From contig MNCI01005867.1 of the NCBI GenBank assembly GCA_015680685.1, positions 447,508-511,507 on the forward strand: a stretch of 64,000 nt of DNA, given 5' to 3'. The notes below the pieces were generated by a model that did not search any database, was not told the origin of the DNA, and saw only the letters and a program-made list of their open reading frames with translations. This DNA comes from Gnetum montanum. Lineage: Eukaryota > Streptophyta > Gnetopsida > Gnetales > Gnetaceae. The position numbers and the translations under genes were made by a program. Shown here one piece after another: positions 12,624 to 23,158 of this stretch. Position 1 is the stretch's first letter. Each line of letters begins with the position of its first letter.

Positions 12624-13130
12624 CTTCATATATAGGTGGATTTAGTACATATTATGGATGCTAGAATAAATGTGATCTTGATTGTTCATATCTTCTATAT
12701 GAAGTTGGACCCTGTGTTGCTATATAATATGCATGAAACTTTCTTCTTCTTTATTTTGCCAGATTTATTTCTCTTGGTAATTACCATGGAGAGGTCTCTA
12801 TTTCCTAAATTGGCATCAATGGTACTTAGTCAAGCCTTCGTCATAATGATTCGGAAGTCACCCTTACAGTTGTCAACATGGATTACTAGGAAATCAATTA
12901 TATATAATTACCCATTGATAGTAGTCACAATGTCCTCTATAAATTCCAATGAAACAGTAATGGATTAGTCTGCAAGTTTTAACTTGATATTATATTTCTT
13001 TAGTGTAGGCAAGTTCCATGTCTTGTACATTTCTTAAGAAATCAAATTCACATTAGAACCTAAGTCTAATAGAACCTTGCATGGATCTTTTTTTTTTTTA
13101 ATACAATTTACAAATCGACTAGAGGACTCC
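12624..13130 (-). pseudogene. Element B retropepsin, broken
   Basis: The minus strand reads the active-site block LLDLGSNVNLIS at about 13040-13075, with Asp-Leu-Gly in place of Asp-Ser-Gly. It continues through the strand containing PLxSIDDIVTTI-like residues and a remnant of the IMG-AWLSTID block at about 12810-12850. Stops break the frame. It would have been the Gag-Pol processing protease. Confidence 0.75.
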
Positions 13131-15700
13131 CAAGCTTTTTTCTCTTCCTAGGAGGATGTCCTACCTTTATCTAGTCTATCACGTCATAGGTTAACATGAC
13201 ATTTTTAACATTTTAAGGTTTTTGATTTGAAGGTAGCTCAGTAGATATTCCTTGGGTAGTTTGAGAGGATTCCGTAGCCACAAATTCCTGCAATGATTTA
13301 CATGGACTCTTTAGCTTGAAATATAGTATCTTCTAAGGTTTATGCTTGGAACCCCTTGAATTATCATCCGCTTACAAGTTCATGGCTCTTATGGTAATTC
13401 ACTACTAGGGCTACAAAAGTATTTCGCATTGCATAGGTCATGTAGGTGGTAAGCGAGTGGAGGGATGAGTGTATGGTACTGCAAGTGATGAGGAGTATAC
13501 ATGGAGGAAAATTTAGATCATAGAGTGGAAGGTTTATGATATTTAGGAGAATAGTAATGATGAGAAGCTATGTAGATAGTAGAACTAGGTGACACTGGTT
13601 GCTGGACATAATATCCATGTGAATTTGCCTATCGATAAGGGTATTACTACCTTAATGATGGTATCATCCACAACTATGGGTTACATCACTACTAATAGAA
13701 GTCTTGAGGGTAAGATGACATCTCACTTGGATAGTACTATTGTTGATGAAACTACCGCCTGTAGTTGCCTTGTGGATAAGGCAACCTTCTAGGTGCTTGC
13801 CTTTTGACAAATTTTAGGTTTGAGACATACATTCCAAATTCTTGTAGGTGTGATAGAATTGGGTAATAATCCTTTGGATATTCATAATGGCACATGTTGC
13901 ATCCTTCATCAATTAAACTAGAATCTTCAACCTCCCCTACTACTACAACCTTACCTTTTTTATGGTAATAATTCCTCTTTATGTCTTTCTTTATCCTTCT
14001 GTCTTTGTCCTTAGGTCTTCCTTATTTTGTTTACTCCTCCATGATCTTAAGTGTTGTTTAGAACTTCTCAATAAGAGAGTCTCACATCTTGTCTACCTTG
14101 GTTGATTTCAATAATAGACTTTTAAATTAGCAAGGCCTTTCTTTGCATGACCTCCTCTAATGGTACTTACTCCTCTAGGTCACAAAGATGGAACTACGTT
14201 TTACAAATGGAGAGATCTCTATTCCACTTCTCTATACTTTCTCTTTTCTTTAAATCCCCTTCTTCCTTTACTATGTGGTCAATGAGCCTTCATTTTTAAT
14301 AGTCTTCCTTGGGCATAGACCCCAAGAGTCTTCCTAGTTTTGTTTCCAAGCCCATTTATGATGTGATGAAGCTGCTCTTGTTGAGAGAAACCATGACTTG
14401 GGCATTTGTGTAATAAAAAATAATACCTTTCCAAAGTTTCATAGAGGGATTCAAGGTTACCTTGTATCCATCCTTGAATTTTCTTCCTCAAGTTAGACAT
14501 CCTAGAGTACTTTGATACTTATCATTGAATAGCTCTAACATCATTCTCCATCTATGAATAAATTCCAGTTCTAAGGACTAGTACCAACATTTAGCTTTCT
14601 TTATGAGTGTCATAGAAAATAACTTAAGTTTCTACTCCTCATTTTCAATGTTCTACAAGATACAAGCATCCTGGAAGGCTTGTAAATGGTGTTGCAAATT
14701 AGCATTGTAACCTCCCTCAAACTTGGGAATATTGTTCATGTCAAGTCATTTTATCTTGCTATCCATTTAATGCTTAGTGAAAATGTGAATTGCCTTATGG
14801 ATGTTGATCATGCTTCTTATAATAAGCAATCATTCATCATAGCCATCTCATTTATCATGGCCCCTATCATGGTCATGTCTCCCATGATGTGGCCTACTAT
14901 GCCTTCTTTCTTGATGATGTTCCTCCTTTTCTTAATCTTGTCTACATTCTCTTCTCTCTTCTCTACGATGGTGTCTTCTATCATCTCCACTTTACCTTCA
15001 ATTATTTCTCCTTCACTCTTGGTCATGCTCTTCCTTATTAAAGTTAGACAATGAGGAAGATGGTAAGGATGAAGAGCTAAGAAAGTTGTGTCATCTTGCT
15101 TTCCTTCTCTAGTTTCTTAATTATTCTCTTACTTAGTGACTAGGAAGCCTTGGCTTTAAGGTTCCCCTGATTCTAGGCTTAGCTCTGCACTTATCTTGAT
15201 TGCTTATCAAGGTTGAATGTAACCATTGATGGGTTAAGTTAGCTTCATCAAAGGGAGATGAACCTTAGCATTGGTATATACCTTATGGATATTCTATATC
15301 TTCCTTTTCTAATTATGATGTTAGTATAATTAGAATCTCCTTTTCTTTGGAAACTTCATGGTGGACCTCCATGAGTTTATCCTTTTGAAGTTGGACCACC
15401 ATAAGTTGATAATCCATGAAGAGCTAATTTCTTACTTGGTACTCTAGGACAGTTAATTCAAGATCCATCTTTGTTAATGCGGCCATGAACATTGATGGAA
15501 CAACTCGATTAGGTGGCAATAAAATATTGTTCTCTAGGTCTCTTCATCACAACTACTTGTCTTGGTGAAGGATGAAAGTAAAGTCTGAATAGTATGGATC
15601 TAGATGGGTGTAGACCATCTTAAGTTGTCAGGGAACTTCATCAGAGTTATTTTTTGTTTTGTCATGAAGCTTTGTAGAATCATTTTCAAGTAAAGAATTA
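13131..15700 (-). pseudogene. Element B gag and linker, broken
   Basis: The Gln/Tyr/Pro-rich Gag tail occupies about 13150-13850 and a zinc-knuckle-like block lies around 13840-13900. The best Gag core is the open minus-strand run at 14279-14500: SNLRKKIQGW, LERYYFLLHKCPSHGF, HHIINGLGNKTRKTLG and YAQGRL. The FEGGYN core is near 14710 and the acidic, Ser-rich hinge lies at about 14860-15060. The N-terminal VYTHLD-YYSDFTFILHQD block is near 15590. The start is near 15690 but I cannot fix the codon. Confidence 0.8.
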
Positions 15701-15854
15701 TTCCTACAAAAAGAAGATATCTTTTAGCTTGTTCTTGTAATATGCCTTTAATAAAATACTATTATTTTTTCTAATAATGATTTATTACATTCCTACAATG
15801 ATCTTTGTATGATTTAATTATCTAGAACACTTAGTACACAATAGAGATAGTGCA

Positions 15855-15872
15855 TCCCCAACAAGGATGCCA
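15855..15872 (-). other. Element B primer-binding site
   Basis: TCCCCAACAAGGATGCCA on the plus strand is the reverse complement of a decayed tRNA-Asp-type PBS. One base separates it from the LTR end at 15874. The stretch 15701-15854 is untranslated leader. Confidence 0.85.
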
Positions 15873-15873
15873 A

Positions 15874-16036
15874 TGATGAGTAGCAAGTGTCCCCCATGCT
15901 CAACCATACAAATCACAAGTGTGTATGTGCAATCTAGTCAAATTTTATGAACCATCTTGTTCCTAAGTATGCTAGATAATTGAGTATTTGTTGCTTGTCA
16001 TTGTCTTCAAATCATCACTTGTTTTAGCTTGGTGGG
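15874..16036 (-). repeat. Element B 5' LTR, first part
   Basis: Starts TGATGAGTAGCAAG (LTR end read backwards) and is interrupted at 16037 by element D. The LTR sequence continues at 49289 after the D target duplication GTGGG (16032-16036 and 49284-49288). Confidence 0.9.
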
Positions 16037-16613
16037 TGATGAATCATAGATTAGCTCCATAGATTAGGCCCCATTGACTATGCCTCGTTGACACATGATT
16101 TAATGCATTAACATGACCCTATCGATGTAGTGTCTATCTTTGCCTATACATACGTGTTCATCTATCATATTTATCAAAAATCTTTTATCATAATGTAGCA
16201 AAGCTCTTGCAATTTTTCTTCCCAAGAGTTAGAATATTTTCCTAAGTGCCCACAGTAGGAGTCATTGAGTGTATAGATCTTTATTCAAGCATTAATGCAC
16301 TTGAGCACGATAGTGTGTGTAGTAATAAAGACAAGCTTTCTAATAAACCTTGAAGTACTTTGGCTAGATTAAATATTTTCTTATGCATTCAATGTTTTCA
16401 AAATTTTAATTTAATGCTTTTAAGTAATTAAGCTAGATTAAATAGCAATTAATTAAGCACATAAGTACAACTACTTCAAGCATGCACATGACACTGGGTA
16501 ATCCTAGTAATGCTTAACATTTGGTAACCGAGCAGTGTTATACGTGTTCAGGATCTGTACAAAAGGTGGGATTAGATACTTATGTTAGGATTAGTTAGAC
16601 CTTGGTTAATTAG
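16037..16613 (+). repeat. Element D 5' LTR, first part
   Basis: Begins TGATGAATCATAGATTAG, with U3 motifs of the TAGGCCCCAT type and AATAAA near 16326. It carries the U5 stem ACATAAGTA (16459-16467) with TACTTATGT (16577-16585). It is cut at 16613, where element C inserted; ATTAG at 16609-16613 is the duplicated target. Confidence 0.92.
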
Positions 16614-17498
16614 TGATGAGCAGTGAGATACCCCTACATCCAACCATACGAATCATAGGCATTCACATGTGATCCAATTGAATTCTGCAGACTTTCATTA
16701 CCAAGTACACTAGAGCTAAATAGTGAGTTCATGTTGTCCATTTGTTGTCTTCCCAATCTCACTTGTAAAATGCAAGTGTATGGTTAAGTGTGACTAAGGC
16801 ATAACATTTTTATCATTTTATGTTTTATCAATTTGATTACCTAAAACAATAATGAAAGTGAGAGTAATTAAATGCTAAGTGAACTATTGTCTAATCTAGC
16901 CTAACACAAGTAACTGTCCCCACTTCCCGAACACATCTTGAACTTCATGTAAACACTGTTGGGTTGTCAAACGCTAATCGTTTCTGAGCTACCAAGTGTC
17001 ACACGTATGTTCGAAGGGGTCATGCTTGTGTATTTTAATTAATTGCTTAATCAACCAAAATTAATTGTTGAATGAATAACGTTAAATGTGAACTTCATGA
17101 AGTCACAATGTATAAATGCATAAAGAAAGAAAGTCTCAAGTGCTGCAAGGATGAATCAAAGAGCTCATCTTTATTACCAACATCATGGTGTATTCAAGTA
17201 CATCAATGCTTGAATAATGATCCAATTACACTTAGACCTCCTGTTGTGGTCACTTGGAAAATATTCTAACTCTTGATTAAACAAACTACAAAAATTTCAC
17301 TACTTGACTAAAAAACTCTCCTCCTGAATCATGTGCACAAGGGCTATATTTATAGGCCTAGGAATACCTCACAATATTGCATAACCAATATCGCATCTTG
17401 GGCTGTGCTATTATGTACTTGATATTGTGTACCCAATATCATGGCCACCTCGATATCAGATACCCGATATCAGGGGTCATGTAAAACACGATTCATCA
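16614..17498 (-). repeat. Element C 3' LTR (885 bp)
   Basis: Runs from TGATGAGCAGTGAG to ATTCATCA, next to the reversed polypurine tract TACCCCCA at 17499. Its U3 (right end) has GATATC-type repeats at about 17370-17475. The U5 stem pairs ACACAAG with CTTGTGT. Confidence 0.93.
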
Positions 17499-19495
17499 TA
17501 CCCCCACAACTGAATGAAAACTCATCCTCAAGCACAGAAGAAGAGGAATAAGTCCCTTACAAAATATATTAGGAGGTATGGAATGTTTCACTAACATGCA
17601 AAGTGACACAGAGGAAATAGACAAATACAGAAGTGCCTAAGCATACATCATTACAATTGTGTACAAAATTGGGTGTTCATGCCAACAAGAAAGAACACCC
17701 TCAAATCCAATGGACATCCAAACCCTCTTGGCAACAGAAGAATGAGGGAAATGTAGAAGATATCCAGTGGTCATGAACAATCTCCCATGAGTTATATTGC
17801 TACATCATCCTTAGTGAAGATAATCTCACTTTCAGTTCATGCTTCCCACTGCAATCACAACAAAATCAAGGATTAGTATATAAAGTATAACACATATCGA
17901 TTGAATACTTGTCTCATTAGTGGTTATACCTAGCTAAGTTGTGATTGTGGTAGATTGGTTGCTTGATAATCTTAGTGGTAAGACTAACAAATAAGTTAGG
18001 TAAGAGAAGCAGTCCATAAAATTCAAAAAAAGCTTAACACAAGGGATACTGAAAAAAGGGTATAGAGATTCATAATAATAAAAAGAAAGAATTCACTAAA
18101 AATAGTTGTGAAGATGCACATAATTGGATGGCATTGATGAGGTAAATAAAAAGAATTCGATTGTAAAAATGTCTAAGGTTAAAGAACTTAACTTAACCAA
18201 ACTGAAAGATATGCAAGTGGGTCCTCCCCAAAGGAGACACAAGCCTTTTATGCCCTTGCATAACTTCAAACCAAGGAGTCCATGGGCTTTGTGGATGATT
18301 AATGGTTATGGAAGGTTAAGTACAAAAACCTAGAAGTAACTAACTAAGAATCCCGACACATCAAACCAAAACATCAAATCAAAACATAAAACCAGTAGTG
18401 AGGTGAGACATGAAAGCATAGATGGATGAGAGAGATAATGGAATGGAGTTCCTAATTATGGTTACATGAAGTCCCTTGTGGAGTTTGTGATTAAATGACT
18501 TGGTAAGATCCATCCTTAGTCCAGACCAAAACCAACCACTTTCAGTGACTTTGCATCAACAGTCTAAGACTAGTCCATACCTTGAGACATAAGAATGCTC
18601 TCACAAAACAACCACCATTCCAAACTGTAGAAGAAGTAGGAATTGAGAAAGGGCCTTAGTTAGAGGAGACAAGACAAGTCCCATAACCAATGCTTGTAGC
18701 CCTTTTATTTGGTCTAAGAGGTGTGCTTTAAATTCCCATATTTTTTTTGAATGGGAGCCATACCATGTAAAGTCCCATGCATTTTCACATTTTTTTTGTC
18801 CAAGGGGTGTGCTTTGAATCCTCATCTTTTTTCTCTCTCTCTTTATTTTTATGATGACCACACCATGCAAGGACTTATTTTACTTCTTGTTGTGGAATGA
18901 CATGAAATAGTAAGAAGTTCACGAGAACACCCCTGCACATAGGAAAATGAAAAAGCACGAAGAATACTGCATCCCTTTAAAGCCACACCCTATCCAAACC
19001 TTTGAATCCTTCCCAATTTCAGAAACTACACAAGTCACAAATTTGTTAAAGTTGTATTAATGAAAAATGGACTGCACATTTCCAAAATAAGGAAAACCAT
19101 AGAGTGTGTGGATGGGTGGATGATGTGGACTCACTACCTATTACATGAAAAGAAACCATGTCCTAGTTATCAATAACAACATTCAAAGTCAGAAACCAAA
19201 CATCAACAATCAAATCACAAATGATATAAACCACCATAGAGTAGCACATTACCATTGTACCTAGCACCTTATTAGCCAAAAGAGTAGAAAATTACACCAA
19301 ACATGAGAAAATATAAAAGAAAGTAAAAGATATTCAAAAAATATTAAATATACTAATGATGGTGTAAAAAAAACTTAGAAAAGATCAATAACCTAAAAAA
19401 CAAAAAGATGTAAAACAAAGAATATGAAAAACAAAAAGTTGTAAAATTAAAAATGTGTAAAACAAAAAGTTGAAAGACTAAGAAGCCACTTAAAG
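17499..19495 (-). other. Element C 3' region
   Basis: No large gene. It contains the reversed polypurine tract at 17499-17506, an exon-like block TGGGAAGCATGAACTG just downstream (minus strand) of the intron-like segment, a purine-rich patch near 18720-18850, and A/T-rich repeats of a TTTTTGTTTTACA unit read in reverse at about 19320-19480, adjoining the pol end. Confidence 0.7.
17849..17908 (-). other. Intron-like segment in element C 3' region (60 nt)
   Basis: On the minus strand GACAA|GTATTC ... TATACTAATCC ... TTGTTGTGATTGCAG|TGGGAAG. One G of the usual AAG|GT donor is missing. It is the same segment as in A, D, E, G and H. Confidence 0.55.
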
Positions 19496-20760
19496 TGTCT
19501 GTATAGATGGCCATCTCCCCCATGACTATGTTGAAAGGAGGAGATCCAAAAGATTGAGAGTGGTTGTCCATCTTGCGAGGTGTCTATTGAGTTGGTTGGC
19601 TTGGACTCATGGAAAGGTTTAAGTTGTTGGATGTTGAATAATTTCTTCTTGTCTAGGCTATTAGGTTTATATATGATCATGGCCCTAGATGGAAAGTCTC
19701 TTTGATAATGTAAGGTCCTTCCCACAACATTGAGGTACATGTGCAAGATTCCAATAGATAACCTTGTCTCCTAGTTGAAACTTGACTTTTCTTATTTTGA
19801 GGTCATGGCATTTCTTGTTGAATACCTTATGCACTTCGTTAGATGACAAGGGCATTAATCAATTTCCATCTAGCAATTTGAGGTTCATTAATCTTTCATT
19901 TTTTACTAGACTTAGATCCATGTCAAGGTCACAGGCTATAGAGAGTGTACAAAGCTCAGACTAAATGGGCAATGTTGGTAGTTTTCCATACACAAGATCA
20001 TAGGGAGAATAACCTATGGGAAGCTTCCATGTGGAGCGATAGGCCCAAAGGGCATTATTTAGTTTAGTGCTCCAGTCCCTTTAGTACTTGATAATAGTGC
20101 ATGTTAGAATTTTTGTAATCTCCTGATTAGTGACTTCAGCTTGACCATTGGCTTGAGGGTGATAAGGTGTTGTGAGTTTATGCTCAACCCCCAAGCGCTA
20201 CATAAGTTTTCGAAAAGTGGCACCTGTGAAATGAGTTCCATTGTTAGAAATTAATGCACGAGGCACACCAAACCTATTTATGATGTTCTATTGTACAAAC
20301 CAAGCAGCAGTAGTGGATGTACAGTTGGTGATGACTACTATTTCTGCCCACTTAGTGCAATAGTCAACTATAGCTATTAGATACATCTTTCCATTTGACA
20401 TAGGCACAATGGAACCCATAAAGTCAATGTCCCAAATATCAAATGGCTCGAGAGGTTGAATCCATTGTTGTGGCCCCTCCATTCGATCTATCATTCCACC
20501 ATCTCTCTTACAATGATCACAAGCGCAAATGAACCGATGTGCATCTCTGAAGATTGTTGGCCAGTAATATCCTGCCATGAGGATTTTTATGGCCATGCGT
20601 CTCCCAACATAATGGCCCCCACAAGGGCCTTCATGAGCATCCTGGAGAATGCACAATTGATCTGTGTCAGGGACACACCAGCGTACTAAGCTATCAAGAC
20701 ATACTTTGTAAAGTTTCCTATTAATTTTCATGAAATACTTAACCTAGTAAAGAAACCATT
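19496..20760 (-). pseudogene. Element C integrase, nearly continuous
   Basis: An open minus-strand run at 20288-20731 encodes the zinc-binding domain (His-Glu-Gly-Pro...Gly-Gly-His, then CACDHCKRDGG) and the first catalytic Asp in DIDFMGSIVPMSNGK, followed by YCTKWAEIVVITNC. It stops at the FVQ position where relatives read on. The C-terminal part continues to about 19500 with GKLPTLPIQ-like, RKVKFQLGDKV-like and FPSRAMIIYKP blocks. The usual pol tail HGGDGHLC is followed here by Tyr in place of the stop. It would insert element cDNA into the genome. Confidence 0.85.
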
Positions 20761-21973
20761 ATTTCTTTTGAGTGTCTAACCCTTACGATAATTCTTGCTT
20801 GAGTAGATAAGTAAGAATGGCATCATACCATCTTGATTCATTAGGCATTTCTACATTAATAGCCCCTATAAAGAAATATTCATTAGGAAATTGATCAAAT
20901 AATGGGCTCTATTTCTCCTTATTGTCCCATCTTAGTCGTGATAAGTGGTCAGCGACCACATTTTCCACATCCTTTTGATCTACCATTGTCAGATCGAACT
21001 ATTGCAAAATCACAAGCCACTGTATGACATGGGGGATCACCGTTGGTTTATTCATTAAAAACTAGATGACACAATGATCTAAGTGCATGAACACTTTATA
21101 ACCAAGCAGATAATGCCCAAACTTTTCTAAGAAAAACACCACCACCATCAACTCTTTTTCCGTAGTGGTGTAGTTTATCTATGCACCTGCGATACTCCAA
21201 CTTGTGTAGTGAATGTAATATGGACATCTTTGATCATCTGTCTACGTAAGCACTACCCCCAAAGCATAATTTGATACATCCATAATCACATGAAATGACC
21301 TGGACCAATCAAGTGCTTATAGAATTGGGGCCTCAACAAGATTCTACTTTAGTTGTTAAAATGTTGTTTCACATGCAAGGATCTAAACAAATGGTGCCAT
21401 TTTCTTTGTTAATTCAACCAATGGCTTGGCAATTTTGGAAAAGTTTTCGATAAAGCGCTGGTAGTAGCTAGTATGACCAAGGAATGACTGCACTTCTTTA
21501 ACTGTTTCTAGTTGACAAGTTATTCCTTAGATGACCCTTATCTTTTCAAGGTTCACCTTGATTCTTGCTTTTGAGATATAGTGCCCTGAGACTATGCTTT
21601 TCTAGACCATAAGATGACTCTTTTGCCAATTGAACCAAAGGTTTGTTTCAAAACATCTCCTAAACACCTACTCAAGACAGTCCAAGGCTTTCTTGAACAT
21701 AGCTTCATAGGTAGAAAAGTCATCCATGAAGACTTCTACCATGCTACCAATTTGTTGTTGGAAAATGCTAAAGACTAATCGTTGAAATGTAGCTGGGACA
21801 TTACATAGACTGAACGGCATTTGACGGTAAGTGAAAGGCCCCCAAGGACTTGTGAAAGTCATCTTTGCCTAGTCCCCTAGTATGATTTGGATTTGGTTAT
21901 AGCCACTATAACCATCCAAAAATCTATAATATCTATGCCTAGAAATGGTGTCTAGCACTTGATCAACAGAGGG
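20761..21973 (-). pseudogene. Element C RNase H and RT (C-terminal part)
   Basis: RNase H blocks (VDHFLS-like end, HYVLGYKVFMH-like and EKELMVVVF-like stretches) lie at about 20930-21330. The RT palm is open at 21668-21862: FTSPWGPFTYRQMPF, PATFQRLVFSIFQQQIG and the catalytic Phe-Met-Asp-Asp box (about 21720-21731) intact. At 21973, inside PSVDQVLDTISRH, element E interrupts the gene. The N-terminal RT half resumes at about 30825. Confidence 0.87.
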
Positions 21974-21993
21974 TGATGAGACGCGACTTACAC

Positions 21994-22239
21994 TAGGCCG
22001 CGATATCGCGTCTTCACCTGCGATATCGCGTACGCAATATCGCGTCCCGCCGCCATTTCTATAAATAAGAGGTGGCACTCCCTTCATTTCCCAATCCTGG
22101 CTAGTGTAGCGAAGCTCTGGCAGATTGATCACTCCAGAGTTAGAATTTTTCCCCATGTGCCCGCAGTAGGAGTCCTAGAGTGAACGGCTCTTTATTCGAG
22201 CAGCTTGTAACCTGAACCCAAGTTGTGTACGGCAATAAA
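21994..22239 (+). promoter_or_regulatory. Element E LTR 1 promoter and polyadenylation signals
   Basis: GCGATATCGC palindromes at about 21999-22040 precede TATAAATA at 22060-22067. Transcription should begin about 30 bp downstream (inference). AATAAA at 22234-22239 is the likely RNA 3'-end signal when this LTR type acts at the 3' end. Confidence 0.7.
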
Positions 22240-22308
22240 GACGAACTTGTTTGGATAAACCTTGCAGCACGTGGTTTCATTTATTGCTTTATTTCCTGCT
22301 TTCCTAGT

Positions 22309-22729
22309 GCGTTCAAGTACGACTTGATTACGAGCGTCTACGGACGTGTACGGCTAGTCAAGGAATCGGCTGCTTGACGCAATGCATGAGTACGACTCAA
22401 TTACGAGCATTGGATGCTTGGTAACCCAGTAGCGTATTCCAGGATTCTGCGCTTGGTAACTCCCGGGTCTAATGTGTACGGCTAGTTGAGGAATCGGCTG
22501 CTCATTGCTAGGCTAGATCGTGTGATAAGTACGACTTAGTTACGAGCACCCACGGGTGTGTACGGCTGGCTAAGGAATCGGCTGCTTATCACACGTAGGC
22601 TAAATAGGTGCCTCAGTACGACCACTTCGAGCACTTGCGTTACGTGTGGCGATCCCAGTAACGATTAGCGTTTGGTAAGCTGCAGTTGCATAGTTCAGGG
22701 TGTGTCCGGTAAGTGGGAACGGATGCTGA
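22309..22729 (+). other. Four tandem stem-loop modules in U5 of LTR 1
   Basis: Each module has an outer stem, TACGA, an inner stem, an ACGAG-containing joint, a small hairpin, a TGTACGGCT-type joint, the inner-stem partner, GAATCGGCTG and the outer-stem partner. Inner stems differ but pair: CTTGA/TCAAG (22323-22327 with 22358-22362), CTCAA/TTGAG (22396-22400 with 22486-22490), CTTAG/CTAAG (22535-22539 with 22570-22574) and CCACTT/AAGTGG (22622-22627 with 22711-22716). Module 3 has an 11-bp perfect outer stem (22519-22529 with 22585-22595). Module 1 has a hairpin capped by a C(UACG)G loop at 22335-22346. A role in the RNA leader is inferred. Confidence 0.6.
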
Positions 22730-23013
22730 CGCTAGTTAATTTAGACTTAGATCTTAGTTAGAGTTAGCTTAGTTTCTCAACCCTTTCTCCTGGTAGCATA
22801 GAAGATAAGCCGAAAATACCAAAAAAATCACATACCTCAGACTTGCTTAACCATACACCGTGACACATACAAGCAAGCCTGGGAAGACAACGAACGATTA
22901 ACCCCAAGTGTTTCTTGTGGCGTTAAGGCATTTAGTCTGCGGAGTTCGACCGGATCGCGCGTGCACGCTCGTATTCGTATGGTGGAGTGTAGGGGTACCT
23001 CGCCACTCATCAT

Positions 23014-23031
23014 TGGCGCCGTTGCCGGGGA
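23014..23031 (+). other. Element E primer-binding site (tRNA-Asp)
   Basis: TGGCGCCGTTGCCGGGGA begins two bases after the LTR end and is a perfect 18-nt complement to the 3' end of plant tRNA-Asp including CCA. Confidence 0.95.
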
Positions 23032-23158
23032 CTAAGTGTTTTTTCGCCAATTTAACATAAGGGATATCACTCACATCGTTGTGAGCTTAAAACGAACCTT
23101 AGGGTTAATCAGTTAATTCAGAACATAAATAACGGTGAAAGTTAGCACACCATTAGAA

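Larger units (their letters stand above)
9284..16036 (-). mobile_element. Element B: older minus-strand Ty3/gypsy element, main body
   Basis: Reading leftwards from its 5' LTR (15874-16036, resuming at 49289-50047) the order is PBS, leader, gag, protease, RT, RNase H and integrase. The integrase is cut at 9284 by element A, so B's integrase end, 3' region and 3' LTR are beyond the left edge. B is interrupted by A, by the solo LTR at 11757-12623 and by D, so it is the oldest layer of the left-hand nest. All genes are heavily decayed. Confidence 0.9.
21974..23012 (+). repeat. Element E LTR 1 (1039 bp)
   Basis: TGATGAG...CTCATCA. Compared with LTR 2 by eye it differs mainly by a 32-bp shorter U3 palindrome tract and a handful of substitutions (for example near 22766 and 22967). 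Confidence 0.96.

Noticed and set aside
11752-12628. CTTTG/CTTCA as the target duplication of the solo LTR
   Set aside because: Only three of five bases match; possible after decay but not strong enough to claim.
22309-22729. U5 repeats as a CRISPR-like or simple satellite array
   Set aside because: Only three to four units with paired stem variation, in a plant LTR, with no spacers; the stem-loop explanation fits better.
21974-23012. LTR ends TGATGAG as part of a hammerhead ribozyme core (CTGATGA...GAAA)
   Set aside because: The required GAAA-stem arrangement is not found nearby; TGATGAG/CTCATCA is explained as the LTR terminal inverted repeat.
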